A DNA stretch of 64,000 bases, taken from the NCBI RefSeq assembly GCF_900111245.1, contig NZ_FOGO01000007.1:304137-368136 (forward strand), written 5' to 3'. This document shows, one piece after another, positions 16,730-26,023 of the stretch (positions are counted from its first letter, which is position 1; each line of letters starts with the position of its first letter). Origin of the DNA: Streptomyces qinglanensis (GTDB taxonomy: Bacteria; Actinomycetota; Actinomycetes; Streptomycetales; Streptomycetaceae). The position numbers and the translations under genes were made by a program. A model generated the notes under the pieces. It saw only the letters and a program-made list of their open reading frames with translations. It did not search any database and was not told where the DNA came from.

Positions 16730-17595
16730 AGATCGCTCTCGACCCCTACATGCTCCGTGCCCTGCCGCCGGACCAGATGGTCCGTACAGTCGCCGAACTC
16801 GGCTACACGTACATCGAGTTGTCGCCGCGGGACGACTTCATGCCGTTCTTCCTTCACCCGCGGGCCGACGACGAACGCATCGCCGAGCTGAAGGGCGCGC
16901 TGCGGAGGCACGGTGTGCAGCTCTCCTCCGTGCTGCCGCTGTACAAGTGGTCCTCTCCCGACGAGACCGAGCGGCAGGCCGCCGTACGCTACTGGAAGCG
17001 GATGATCGAAGTCACGGCCGAGCTGGAATGCTCGCTGATGAACTCGGAGTTCAACGGCCGCCCGGAGCGCGCAGCGGAGAGCGAGGCCGCATTCTGGCGC
17101 TCCATGGAGGAGCTGCTGCCCGTCTTCGAACGCGAGGGCATCGCCCTCAACCTGGAGGCGCACCCCGACGACTTCTGCGAGGAGAACACCCCCGCGGTCG
17201 ATCTCGTACGGGCCATCAACAAGCCCTGGGTGGGATACCTGTACTGCGCCCCGCACTCCTTCCATCTCTCCGGCCCCGCGCAGCGCGGTGCCGACATCGC
17301 GGCCATGATGCGCTACGCGGGCGACAAGCTCCGGCACGTACACATCGCGGACACCTTCAACCACAAGGGCTCGTCCGGACTGCGCTACATCCTCAACCCG
17401 CCGGGCACACCGGCGCGTATCCACCAGCACCTGGACATCGGCCAGGGCGAGGTCGACTGGGACGCCTTCTTCGGCACCCTGCGCGAGTTGGGCTTCGACG
17501 GCGTCGCCACCGCCTGCGTCTTCGCCTGGGAAGAGCGGGCCAGCGACTCGTCGGCCCTGATGCTGGAACGGATCACCAGGGAGCTGGTCGGCTGA
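16726..17595 (+). CDS. Sugar phosphate isomerase/epimerase-like TIM barrel (IolH/IolI-like)
   Basis: A 289-residue AP_endonuc_2-family barrel translationally coupled to iolG. Metal-ligand segments are visible as NLEAHPDDF, HSFHLSG, HVHIADTFNHKG and HLDIGQGEVDWD. Relatives in inositol clusters include IolI (2-keto-myo-inositol isomerase, for D-chiro-inositol) and IolH. It probably channels an alternative inositol stereoisomer or an inosose into the pathway. It is the last gene of the operon and a terminator follows. Confidence 0.78.
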   Translation: MKIALDPYMLRALPPDQMVRTVAELGYTYIELSPRDDFMPFFLHPRADDERIAELKGALRRHGVQLSSVLPLYKWSSPDETERQAAVRYWKRMIEVTAELECSLMNSEFNGRPERAAESEAAFWRSMEELLPVFEREGIALNLEAHPDDFCEENTPAVDLVRAINKPWVGYLYCAPHSFHLSGPAQRGADIAAMMRYAGDKLRHVHIADTFNHKGSSGLRYILNPPGTPARIHQHLDIGQGEVDWDAFFGTLRELGFDGVATACVFAWEERASDSSALMLERITRELVG

Positions 17596-17620
17596 GGCAG
17601 GCGGCGAGAGCGCTCCGGGC

Positions 17621-17653
17621 CCAGGGGAGGGAGCGGCCCGCCCCCTCCCCTGG
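17621..17653. terminator. Bidirectional hairpin between the iol and rbs operons
   Basis: An 11-bp perfect stem (ccaggggaggg at 17621 pairs with ccctcccctgg ending at 17653) around a 11-base loop, placed between convergent operons. No T-run, as is common in Streptomyces terminators. Confidence 0.65.
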
Positions 17654-17770
17654 CTGTACATCCTGCGGCGGAGCTTCAGCCAGTCTCATCCTCCAGCTCT
17701 CCTGCCGGTATGAGGGAAGAGCATCGACCGAACGCGGGCGGGGCAGCCGGATGGTTCCGCGGGAAACCGG

Positions 17771-18166
17771 TCATGGGGTGAACGGTACGCCGGCGCGACA
17801 GAGCACGTTGGCGTAGAAGGTGTCCTCTCCGGTGCGCACTGCGAACTTGACGTCACCGACCCTGGCCTTGAACTCGTCATGGTCGAGGGGTTCGGGCTCG
17901 AGCCCGAACGAGCGCAGCGCGGTGTAGACGGTGGGGTTGATCTCGCGGACTCGATCGGTCACCCAACTGTGCTCGACCACGACCTGTGCGAGCACCGCCT
18001 CAGCGATGTCCAGGAACGGGGGCCGACCGTACCGGTAGCCGAGATCCACGGTAGGAATGCCCGGCGGGAGGGGAAGCCCGGCGTCGCTTATGACGAAGGT
18101 GTCGGTGTGCCGTAGACCGGCGATCAGGCCGGCCAGTTCGTGGTGGATGATGCCACTGCGTTGCAC
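17771..18166 (-). CDS. rbsD: D-ribose pyranase
   Basis: A 131-residue RbsD/FucU-type protein that interconverts pyranose and furanose forms of ribose so that ribokinase can act. Family motifs are the N-terminal SGIIHHELAGLIAGLRHTD with the catalytic His, SDAGLPLPP, and the C-terminal RTGEDTFYANVLCRAGV. The GTG at 18166 follows ggaaagga. It is 4 bases after the rbsK stop and ends the operon. Confidence 0.9.
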   Translation of the reverse strand: MQRSGIIHHELAGLIAGLRHTDTFVISDAGLPLPPGIPTVDLGYRYGRPPFLDIAEAVLAQVVVEHSWVTDRVREINPTVYTALRSFGLEPEPLDHDEFKARVGDVKFAVRTGEDTFYANVLCRAGVPFTP

Positions 18167-18170
18167 AGGT

Positions 18171-19112
18171 TCAGTCCTTTCCCATGGTGGCGGCGATGGC
18201 TCGCAGAGTGTCCAGGTCGGCGTGTTGCTGTTGGGCGCCGGGCACACGCACCGCCAGGGAGCCGGCAGCGATGCCCAGCCGAGCGGCCTCCAAGAGCGCG
18301 TCACCGGCGGCCAGTCGGGCGGCGAACACCCCGGCGAACGCGTCGCCGGCGCCGGTGGTGTCCACAACGGTGGCGGGGATGGCCGGTAGCGCGGTGGTGG
18401 TGCCGTCCGTATCGGTGATGATCGCGCCAGCCCCTCCGAGTGTGGTGACCACCGCCTTGGCACCCCGGCCGCGCAGTGCGGCGTGCGCCCTCCGCACGGC
18501 GGCCGGTTCCTTGGCATCCTCCGGACCGGACTGCCCGGAGACCGCTGCCTGCTCGTGTTCGTTCACGATGAGCACGTCGCAGCGGGAGATCAACTCCTGT
18601 GGCAATTCGGCGGCCGGGGCAGCGTTGAGCAGGAACCGCCCCCGGCAGGCGACCGCCGCGCGCTGCACCACATCCAACGGGATCTCCAGCTGGGCCAGCA
18701 CGACCGACGCCTCCGCGCCGGCGCCATCGGTGGAGTCGCCCTCGGACGCCCACTGGAAGTTGGCCCCGGGGACCACGATGATGGCGTTGTCACGGGCCGC
18801 CACGGTGATCCACGCGGTGCCGGTCTCCGCGCCGGGCACCGTGGCCACCCCGTGCACGTCCACACCTCTGGCGGTCAGCCCGGCACGGGCCGTTTCCGCC
18901 TCGGCGTCGTCGCCGACCCGGGCGATCATCGCGGTCCGCACTCCTCCGGACGCGGCCGCCACTGCCTGGTTGGCTCCCTTGCCACCGAGCGTGACCTGCG
19001 CGGTCCGACCGAGGATGGTCTGTCCGGGAGAGGGGAAGGCGTCGGCCACCACGACGTGGTCGATGTTCACCGAGCCGATCACCGCGACGAGCGGCGAGCG
19101 GGGCTCATCCAT
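18171..19112 (-). CDS. rbsK: Ribokinase (PfkB family)
   Basis: A 313-residue kinase making ribose 5-phosphate from ribose and ATP. It has the N-terminal GSVNIDHVV start, the GGKGANQAVAAA motif near residue 43 and the DTTGAGDAFAG signature near residue 255, with the catalytic Asp. It overlaps the end of the ATPase gene by 8 bases and is followed 4 bases later by rbsD. Confidence 0.92.
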   Translation of the reverse strand: MDEPRSPLVAVIGSVNIDHVVVADAFPSPGQTILGRTAQVTLGGKGANQAVAAASGGVRTAMIARVGDDAEAETARAGLTARGVDVHGVATVPGAETGTAWITVAARDNAIIVVPGANFQWASEGDSTDGAGAEASVVLAQLEIPLDVVQRAAVACRGRFLLNAAPAAELPQELISRCDVLIVNEHEQAAVSGQSGPEDAKEPAAVRRAHAALRGRGAKAVVTTLGGAGAIITDTDGTTTALPAIPATVVDTTGAGDAFAGVFAARLAAGDALLEAARLGIAAGSLAVRVPGAQQQHADLDTLRAIAATMGKD

Positions 19113-19923
19113 GCGCGGCTCCTTCGACGGCCCCGGTGATCAGGCCGACCAACTCGTCGCCGGTGGCGTCGGCGACAGTCCGCCGGGCGGCGGTCTGCCC
19201 TCGGCGAAGCACATACGCGGTGTCCGCCACCCGCAGCACCTGAGCCATGTCGTGGCTGATCAACAGCACGGTCACCGCCGCATCCCGGAGCCGTCGGATC
19301 AGCTCCTCCACGGCCGCCGTCTCCCGCACACCCAACGCGGCAGTCGGCTCGTCCATGATGACCAGAGTCTTGCCCCAGTTTGCCGCCCGGGCGATGGCGA
19401 TGCTCTGCCGCTGGCCGCCGGACATCCGCCGCACCGTGGCCCGTACGTTCGGCACATTCACGTCCAGCCGGGACAGGATGTCCCCGCTTTCGGCGATCAT
19501 GGACTTCTTGTCCAGCACCCGGAACGGGCCGAATCCGGTGGTCAACTCGCGGTTCAGGTACAGGTTCTGCCACACCGACAGGTCCTCGATCAGCCCGAGG
19601 GTCTGGTAGACGGTCTCGATGCCCAGATGCCGGGCGTCGTCCGGTGAGCTGAGCTGGATCGGCTCACCACGGAACAGGATCTGGCCGGTGTCCGGCGGGT
19701 GTACGCCTGTCAGGCAGCGCACCAGGGTGGACTTGCCCGCGCCGTTGTCGCCCAGCAGCGCGGTGACCTCGCCGTCGGCCAGTGTCAGATCCACTCCCCG
19801 CAACGCGTGCACCGCGCCGAAGGACTTGCGCAACCCGCTGATCTCGACGAGCGGTGGGCTGGTCGGGGCGGCCGAGCCCGAGGTGGAGGGTTCGCCCGCG
19901 ACGCGGGCCGGAGTGTCCGTCAT
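19105..19923 (-). CDS. Sugar ABC transporter ATP-binding protein, single domain
   Basis: A 272-residue protein with one ATPase domain: Walker A GDNGAGKST near residue 60, signature MSGGQRQ near 168, Walker B VIMDEPTAAL near 188 and the H-loop in LLISHDM. Classical RbsA is a fused double ATPase of about 500 residues; this is a single-domain FrcA-type subunit that would work as a homodimer. The length and stop are clean, so it is a natural half-size protein and not a truncation. Confidence 0.88.
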   Translation of the reverse strand: MTDTPARVAGEPSTSGSAAPTSPPLVEISGLRKSFGAVHALRGVDLTLADGEVTALLGDNGAGKSTLVRCLTGVHPPDTGQILFRGEPIQLSSPDDARHLGIETVYQTLGLIEDLSVWQNLYLNRELTTGFGPFRVLDKKSMIAESGDILSRLDVNVPNVRATVRRMSGGQRQSIAIARAANWGKTLVIMDEPTAALGVRETAAVEELIRRLRDAAVTVLLISHDMAQVLRVADTAYVLRRGQTAARRTVADATGDELVGLITGAVEGAAHG

Positions 19924-19931
19924 GTTCGCCT

Positions 19932-20891
19932 CTACTTCTGGAACCGGGAGATGAAGGCCGCGCCGAGCACGACGACACCCACCGCGACGGGTTGGTAGTA
20001 CTGAGAGATGCCCAGCAGGGTGAAACCGTTGATCAGGCTCTGCAGCAGCAACGCACCCGCCAGCGAGCCGAGCACGGATGCCTTCCCCCCGAACAGGCTG
20101 GATCCGCCGAGCACCACCGCGGCGATGGAACTGAGCAGCAGGTCGGTCTGCAGGCTGGGGTCGGAGCCGCCGGTGCGGGCCACGAACAGCACGGCCGCGA
20201 TCCCGCAGGCCAGGCCGGAGCTGGCATAGGCGATCAACCGCATGCGGTCGACATGGATACCCGCCCCCCGCGCGGCGTCGATGTTGCCGCCGGTGGACAG
20301 CAGGTAGGTGCCGGTGCGGGTGCGGAACAGCAGGAAGCCCACCAGCGCGGCCACCAGGAAGGCCAGCACCCAGAACCAGCGCACCGGACCGATCCCGTCG
20401 ATCGCCAGAGCGCGCAGGAAATCCGAGTTCACCGGGATGGTGTTGCCGCTGGTCAGCAGCAGGGTAAGGCCGCTGACCACGGACAGCGAGCCGAGCGTGA
20501 CGATGAAGTCGGTCATGTTCAGCCGAGCCACCAGCAGGCCGTTCATCACGCCCACCGCCAGCCCTGCCAGCAGCGCCAGCGACACCGCCGCGGGCAGCCC
20601 CCAGCCCTGGGTGTAGGCGTACCCGAGCACCGCCGCCGACCAGGGCAGATTGGACCCCACCGACAGGTCGATGCCCGCCGTGGTGACCACGAGCTGCTGT
20701 CCCATGGCGAGCACCAGCAGGATCGAGGCAGACACCAGCAGGTCGCTGATGTTGGACGTGGTGAGGAAGTCGGGGGTGGCGATGAAGAACGCGATGAACA
20801 CCAAGCCCAGTCCGATCGGGGCAGCGAACCGCGCCGCTGCCGCGACCGAGAGGTTTACGCCGAGCCGTCCCGGCGCCTGGGTGTCTGCCAT
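19932..20891 (-). CDS. rbsC: Ribose-type ABC transporter permease
   Basis: A 319-residue integral membrane protein of the BPD_transp_2 family (RbsC/AraH/XylH), with 8-10 hydrophobic helices and the conserved segments ITTAGIDLSVGS-like (VVTTAGIDLSVGSN) and FGGKASVLGSLAGALLLQ. The start MADTQ at 20891 lies 7 bases after the binding-protein stop; the upstream open frame is not membrane-like. Confidence 0.9.
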   Translation of the reverse strand: MADTQAPGRLGVNLSVAAAARFAAPIGLGLVFIAFFIATPDFLTTSNISDLLVSASILLVLAMGQQLVVTTAGIDLSVGSNLPWSAAVLGYAYTQGWGLPAAVSLALLAGLAVGVMNGLLVARLNMTDFIVTLGSLSVVSGLTLLLTSGNTIPVNSDFLRALAIDGIGPVRWFWVLAFLVAALVGFLLFRTRTGTYLLSTGGNIDAARGAGIHVDRMRLIAYASSGLACGIAAVLFVARTGGSDPSLQTDLLLSSIAAVVLGGSSLFGGKASVLGSLAGALLLQSLINGFTLLGISQYYQPVAVGVVVLGAAFISRFQK

Positions 20892-20898
20892 GATCAAC

Positions 20899-21939
20899 TC
20901 ACTTCCCGGCCGAGGCCAGCGGGTTGGCAAACGGCTCGAACGGCTGCGGGAAGGAGCGGAGCGCCTTGTCCGCGTTGCTCGAGTCGATCAGCGCGATCGG
21001 GGCGACGATCCGCTTGGGCACGGTCTTGTGGCGGATCTGGTTGATGCATGCCTGCACGGCCAGCTTGCCCTCGGCGTAGGGATACTGCGAGATGGTGCCG
21101 CTGAGCTTGCCGGCCTTCACTGCCTTCAGCGCGGCGGTGATGCCGTCCACCGAGATGATGGACACCTTGTCGGTCAACCCGGCGTTGCGCACTGCCTGCG
21201 CGGCGCCCAGCCCCATGGTGTCGTTGGCGGCGAAGATCCCGGTGATCTTCGGGTGCGCCTTGAGGATGCTCTCGGTGACCGTCTGCGCCTTGGCCTGGTC
21301 GTAGTCGGCGGGCTGAGCGGCTACGATCTTCAGCTTGCCGTCCACCTCCTGCGAGAAGCCCTTTTGGCGGTTGATGCCGTTCTGCTCACCGGCGATGCCC
21401 TGCAGGATGGCCACCTCGCCCTTGCCGCCCATCCGCTTCAGCAGCGCCTTCCCGGCCTTCTGCCCCGCGGACAGGTTGTCCGAGCCGATGAACGATGCAT
21501 AGGACACGCCCGCCTTCTTCGAGGCTTTCGGGTCGATTCGGGTGTCCAGGTTCAGGATCGGGATCTTCTTCCGTGCCACCGGCACCAGCGGGGTGATCAC
21601 GTTGGTGGCGTTCACCGGCACCACGCCGAAGCAGTTGTAGTTCTGCTTGGCCAGCGTGGACAACTTGGCGTTCTCCCCGGTGCTGTCGGTCTCCGACGCG
21701 CCCGCCTGGACCTCCACCTTGACGCCCTGCTTCTTGCCCTCGGCCAGCGCGCCGTCGCGCAGCGCCGCCCAGTAGGGGTTGGTGAAGTTACGGGTGACGA
21801 TGGCGATGCGTACGTCGTCCTTGTTCTTGTCACCGGAACTCTGCTCGCCCCGGCCGCAGCCGGCCACCACGGCCATCAGGGATACGGCGGCGACGGCCGC
21901 GACGGCGGAACGGGGCCGGCGCGCAGTGCAGTTGTACAT
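20899..21939 (-). CDS. rbsB: Sugar ABC transporter substrate-binding lipoprotein
   Basis: A 346-residue protein with a basic N-terminus, hydrophobic segment and lipobox VVAGC, so it is lipid-anchored outside the membrane. The mature part is a type I periplasmic-binding fold (RIAIVTRNFTNPYW, FAANDTMGLGAAQA, SVDGITAALKAVK). Ribose is the likely ligand because rbsD and rbsK are in the operon, but related proteins bind other pentoses or inositol. A gaaagg site precedes the ATG. Confidence 0.88.
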   Translation of the reverse strand: MYNCTARRPRSAVAAVAAVSLMAVVAGCGRGEQSSGDKNKDDVRIAIVTRNFTNPYWAALRDGALAEGKKQGVKVEVQAGASETDSTGENAKLSTLAKQNYNCFGVVPVNATNVITPLVPVARKKIPILNLDTRIDPKASKKAGVSYASFIGSDNLSAGQKAGKALLKRMGGKGEVAILQGIAGEQNGINRQKGFSQEVDGKLKIVAAQPADYDQAKAQTVTESILKAHPKITGIFAANDTMGLGAAQAVRNAGLTDKVSIISVDGITAALKAVKAGKLSGTISQYPYAEGKLAVQACINQIRHKTVPKRIVAPIALIDSSNADKALRSFPQPFEPFANPLASAGK

Positions 21940-22203
21940 GGGTATGCCTTTCTTCGCGTCATTGCGTCAGACAGGGTTTGGGTCGGCCCGGCGAGTGGGG
22001 CCGCAGGTAGGGTCGGTGCTGCTCCGGCTCACGAGCGGGAAGGCCACGGGACGGGTTGCCGAGCCGCGAACCGTGAGCCACCGCGCCGCTGGAGACCGTC
22101 GCACCGAGGAAGATGTCCGGTCAGCCCACATGCGGAGGGGGAGCCGCGCAGGGGCGCCCGGACCTGAATCCGAGTCGGGGGTGCCTGCCGCCCGGTTCAG
22201 CCG

Positions 22204-23244
22204 CTATAAGCGCTGGCCGATCGTCGAGTCGCCGCCGGCCGGGTCGGGACAGCCACAGGAGCCGCGGGCGACGAGCGTGGTGGTATGGGTGATCCGCTGC
22301 GTCGGCAGCTCGGGATCGGCGATCTTGGCCAGCAACCACTCGACGGCCGAGCGGCCCAGCTCATCGAAGGGCTGACGCATCGTGGTCAGCGCCGGCACCG
22401 TGTACGCGCTGCCGTCGATGCCGTCGAAAGCGCAGACCGCCACATCGTCGGGAACCCGCACGCCCAGTTCGGCGGCGGCCCGCAGCACACCGATGGCCTG
22501 CTCGTCGCTGGCGACGAAAAGGGCGTCGGGACGCTGCGTGCCCGCGAGCATACGTCGGCCGGCCCGGTAGCCGTCGGCCCGTCCGAACGGCACGTGTACC
22601 AAAGAGCAACCCGCCGGATCCACTCCGGCATCGGTGAGAGCGCGGCGCCAGCCGGCGGCCCGGTCGGCCGTCGGATGAATGCCTTCGAGCCCGGCGATGC
22701 AGCCGATCCGCTGCCTGCCGTGGCCGAGCAGGTGGGTGGTGGCCTGGTATCCGCCGTCCTCGTTGTCGGTGAGGACATACGTCGCGCCCGGCAGTTCCAG
22801 CTCGCGGTCGAGCACGAGCCGAGGCACGGCCTGCTCGGACAAGTCGGTGGTCCAACTGCGCGGGCCGTGTGCCGGTACAACGATGAGTCCGTCGACCTGC
22901 CGGTCGAGCAGAGTCCGGATGTACGCCGCCTCGCGGGCGTCGTCGCCCATCGCGTTGCCCAGCAGCATCGTGTAGCCGGAGGCGAAGCCGACGTCTTCGA
23001 TCACGCGTGCCAGCTCGGCGAAGAACGGGTTGGAGTTGTCGGGTACGACGAGCCCGATGGTCATCGTCCGGGACGTCTTCAGCGACCGAGCCACCGCGTT
23101 GGGACGGTAGCCGAGCTGGTCAATGGCCGCGAGGATCCGCTCACGTGTAGGAGGCGCGACCCTGCGCGGGCCGCCGTTGAGCACGTAGCTGACCAATGCT
23201 TCCGAGGTGCCTGCCAGGCGCGCTACGTCGCGGCGAGTGACCAT
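22204..23244 (-). CDS. LacI-family repressor of the ribose-type operon
   Basis: A 346-residue regulator. The HTH is RRDVARLAGTSEALVSYVLN with the hinge RPNAVARSLKT; the sensor domain is RbsR/PurR-like (GLVVPDNSNPFFAELARVIE; FDGIDGSAYTVPALTTMRQP). The start at 23244 is directly before the HTH. It lies upstream of and in line with rbsB, separated by 264 bases, with twin palindromes just ahead of it, so it probably represses its own operon until ribose is present. Confidence 0.88.
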   Translation of the reverse strand: MVTRRDVARLAGTSEALVSYVLNGGPRRVAPPTRERILAAIDQLGYRPNAVARSLKTSRTMTIGLVVPDNSNPFFAELARVIEDVGFASGYTMLLGNAMGDDAREAAYIRTLLDRQVDGLIVVPAHGPRSWTTDLSEQAVPRLVLDRELELPGATYVLTDNEDGGYQATTHLLGHGRQRIGCIAGLEGIHPTADRAAGWRRALTDAGVDPAGCSLVHVPFGRADGYRAGRRMLAGTQRPDALFVASDEQAIGVLRAAAELGVRVPDDVAVCAFDGIDGSAYTVPALTTMRQPFDELGRSAVEWLLAKIADPELPTQRITHTTTLVARGSCGCPDPAGGDSTIGQRL

Positions 23245-23257
23245 CTCAGTCCAGCTT

Positions 23258-23301
23258 TCAACACGAGTTGATAGGCTGCAACGACAATCAACACGAGTTG
23301 A
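23258..23301 (-). promoter_or_regulatory. Twin LacI-type operators tcaacacgagttga
   Basis: Two identical 14-base imperfect palindromes lie at 23258-23271 and 23288-23301. Their starts are 30 bases apart, about three helical turns, so two repressor dimers would sit on the same face of the DNA. The first is 14 bases upstream of the regulator start. The central CG and flanking arms match the LacI-family site layout. Confidence 0.75.
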
Positions 23302-24087
23302 CCGGGTTGCGTTGCATGAATATGGGCCACCGCTCTGCCCATGCGCAAGAGGCCGCCCGAAATTCCTTCGGCAACGCGTTCTGCACTCAGCTCCGGCCTC
23401 CGCCGTTCGCCCGCCATCGCGCCACCTGACGACGACGGTGGACTCACCGTCGTCAAGCGACCCGATACCCGGCTGACCTGGCGTTGTTCGGCCGATCACG
23501 CAGCTCGTCGGCCGGATGCGGGAGGGCGCTGCCTGCCGGATCCTCAGACTCCCCCGGGCAGTGCGTCACTGGCCGCCCGTCGACCGGCGAAAGCGCGACG
23601 TCTCCGTCTCCGACCGACCAGCGGCCACGGCAGCCGCAGGAGCGCTCGCTCTCCCCTGAGCCACCCACCAACTCGACTACACACCGCTCGAAGTACCGGT
23701 CATGGACAGCAGCCCGTCCCCCGCCTCCAGCCCCGGGGACGGGCCCGGTACTCACCCACCCTCCCGTCGAGTGGCAACACCACCGTGCCGGCCGGGCCAC
23801 CAGCATCGGCGGCCGCTCCCGCCCGTGGACCCTCTCGGCCGCAGTCCCGGGTCGGCCCACTCGCCACAAGTGGCAGCCACCCCGGAGGGCCGGACGGTGC
23901 AGATGCCCGCAGCCGGACCTCGCAGGGCCTCCCGTCTCCCGGCGCTGATGCCCGCCGCCTGGCGGAGTCGGGCTCCAGCTCCCGGGTCCCGCAGGGAGAG
24001 GGACGCCGGGTTCGCAGCCGGCGGTCGGAGGCCGACCAGGTGGGTCCGGAGCAGTGGCACGCGCTCGTGCGATGACAGGATGGCGTC
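23302..24087. other. Non-coding stretch between the rbs regulator and the MepB-like gene
   Basis: Arg/Pro-rich frames are open on both strands, but none has a domain, plausible start site or coding-like third-position bias. No gene is supported. Confidence 0.5.
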
Positions 24088-24618
24088 ATGGCGACGAATC
24101 AGCCGTGGTCCGGGGTTCACGGTGACCTGCTGGCAGCGAAGGCTCTCGTGTACGACCCGAGCGGTTTCGCCTGCTCGCTGCCGGTTCCCGAGCCCGAGAG
24201 CGCCGAGTACGCGGCTTGCGCGTTCATGCTGGACGACCGTTCGGTCCGGTTCCGCGCGGCCAAGACCACCCCGACGAAGGCGGGACAATTCGTCACCGTG
24301 TGGAAGCGGTCCGGTGAGGGGCCGATCCGCCCTTTCGACGCCGACGACGAGGTCGACCTTTTCGTCATCAGCAGCCGCGGCGAAAGCGGTGAAGGCTTCG
24401 GGCAGTTCGTGTTCCCGCGCGAGGTGTTGTCCGAGCGCAACGTCATCTCCCGTGACGGCGTCGGCGGGAAGCGTGGCTTCCGCGTCTATCCGCCGTGGGT
24501 GACCACGACGAACCGGCAGGCCCGCAGCACCCAGGCATGGCAGACGAACTACTTCTTCAGCCTCGACCGGGACGGGGATACCGACCTGGCGCGGGCCCGC
24601 GCCCTCTACCGTCCGTAG
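24088..24618 (+). CDS. MepB family protein
   Basis: A 176-residue protein matching the MepB family seen next to multidrug efflux genes in staphylococci; biochemical function unknown. Family-like segments are RAAKTTPTKAGQFVTVWKR, FGQFVFPREVLSERNVIS and KRGFRVYPPW, with TQAWQTNYFF near the end. No signal peptide or membrane helix. It stands alone, convergent with the Lrp gene. Confidence 0.8.
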   Translation: MATNQPWSGVHGDLLAAKALVYDPSGFACSLPVPEPESAEYAACAFMLDDRSVRFRAAKTTPTKAGQFVTVWKRSGEGPIRPFDADDEVDLFVISSRGESGEGFGQFVFPREVLSERNVISRDGVGGKRGFRVYPPWVTTTNRQARSTQAWQTNYFFSLDRDGDTDLARARALYRP

Positions 24619-24737
24619 AGGCCCGAAACGCCGCGGCCTCCGATGCATCACGCACAGGGCGAAGCGGAGTCGTCCGAGCACCTTGTGCCCCGGGAGCATG
24701 CCGCTGAGCAACCCGTGACCCGCGCAGGTCATCCTTC

Positions 24738-24782
24738 GCGGAACCGGCGGAACCGGCGGAACCGGTGAAACCAGCGGAACGG
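24738..24782. repeat. Tandem 9-bp repeat (gcggaaccg, about five copies)
   Basis: The first three copies are exact and the last two are degenerate. The array lies between the convergent MepB and Lrp genes, outside coding sequence. Confidence 0.7.
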
Positions 24783-24894
24783 GCCGACACGGGGTCGCCG
24801 CAGTTCGCATGACGCCTGCACCACCGCGACCAGCGGTTCTCCTCCGTTCTCCGTCAGCCTCGGCGCCGCCCGGCTGCTGCGGGCAGGCACGCTC

Positions 24895-25800
24895 CTACGG
24901 CGTTGTCCTCGCGATGCCCCGCGAGTAGTGCTCCTTGAACACTTCCAGATGCGCCCAGGTGGTCAGGCCGTGCACCTCGTCGAGGGCCTTGAGCTGCTCG
25001 GTGATGCGGTGCAGGCGGGTCGTCGAGTCGGCTCCGAGAGTGATCACCAGGTCGAAGCGGCCCACGGTGCGGGCGACGAACTCCACCCCGGGGAGCCTGG
25101 CGAGGAACCCGGTGACGTGCTCGTCGTCCCCTCCGAGGTTCAGTCCCACGCCGAGTGCCGGTCTGCCGCTGCCCGTGCCCCGTCGCACCACGGCGGCCAC
25201 ATGCAGGGCGCGGCCGGTGACGAGCCGGCTGACGCGGGCGCGGGCGGCGCTCGGCGACATGCCGACGCGGTGGGCCAGTTCGACGAACGGCATGCGGCCG
25301 TCGCGCTCCAGCAGTTCGATGAGCCGCAGATCGGTTTCGTCGACGTGTACGTCGCTGCGGAGCCGTCCCTGCGGCATGAAGACCGAGGTGACGACGTCGG
25401 TGTAGAGGAGCGTGTTGACCGCTCGCACCCGGGGTTGCGCACGGAGGTGGGCGAGCGCGTCGTACAGTTCGCGGTCGCTGGAGACGCGCAGCTCCGCTAC
25501 GAGGTCGTGGGCGCCGCTGACCGCGGTGACGAAGACCGACGCATCGGTGGCGCACAGTGCGCCGACCACGTCGTCGGCCGGGCCGGACACGGCGACGGAG
25601 ACGTGCGCGAGCGTGGTGAGCCCGAGAAGCTGGGGATGTGCCACCGCGACGATCTCCACGGCTCCGGTGCCGAGCAGGGCCTGCACCCGCGCCGAGACGG
25701 CGGTCCGCGGCGCTCCCACCCGGGCGGCCAGCTCGCTGTAGCTCGCCCTGCCGTCCTGCTGGAGTGCGGCGATGAGCTGTGCGTCCAGATCGTCGCTCAT
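24895..25800 (-). CDS. Lrp/AsnC-type regulator, duplicated architecture
   Basis: A 301-residue protein with two HTH units and two ligand-sensing (RAM/AsnC_trans) halves in tandem. The first HTH is SYSELAARVGAPRTAVSARV, the second MPFVELAHRVGMSPSAARAR. Standard Lrp proteins are about 150 residues, so this is a fused double form, common in actinobacteria. It diverges from the amidohydrolase/symporter pair and probably controls it in response to a small amino-acid-like or amide ligand. Confidence 0.87.
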   Translation of the reverse strand: MSDDLDAQLIAALQQDGRASYSELAARVGAPRTAVSARVQALLGTGAVEIVAVAHPQLLGLTTLAHVSVAVSGPADDVVGALCATDASVFVTAVSGAHDLVAELRVSSDRELYDALAHLRAQPRVRAVNTLLYTDVVTSVFMPQGRLRSDVHVDETDLRLIELLERDGRMPFVELAHRVGMSPSAARARVSRLVTGRALHVAAVVRRGTGSGRPALGVGLNLGGDDEHVTGFLARLPGVEFVARTVGRFDLVITLGADSTTRLHRITEQLKALDEVHGLTTWAHLEVFKEHYSRGIARTTP

Positions 25801-26023
25801 GAGTGTCCGAGACCCAATCTTTACAGAGTGATTCCGGGCTTCCGGAGGGACAATTTTACGGTGCGCACGTCTCTTGGAAGCTGATCAGCCGAATATCAGG
25901 GACCGAGTACGACAGAAACGCGGATGTGCACGGGCATCACAGCGTACCTGGTATTGCTGCCGATGATGGGCGGACCTACGGTGCCGAGCACCGAAACGAC
26001 CCGACCCCCGCACGAGGAATCAC

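Noticed and set aside
23302..24087. Small genes in the gap before the MepB-like gene
   Set aside because: Frames lack ribosome-binding sites, domains and coding-type third-position bias.
25803..25840. An Lrp operator (aatc...gatt) before the Lrp gene
   Set aside because: Only four-base arms match; too weak to annotate without binding data.
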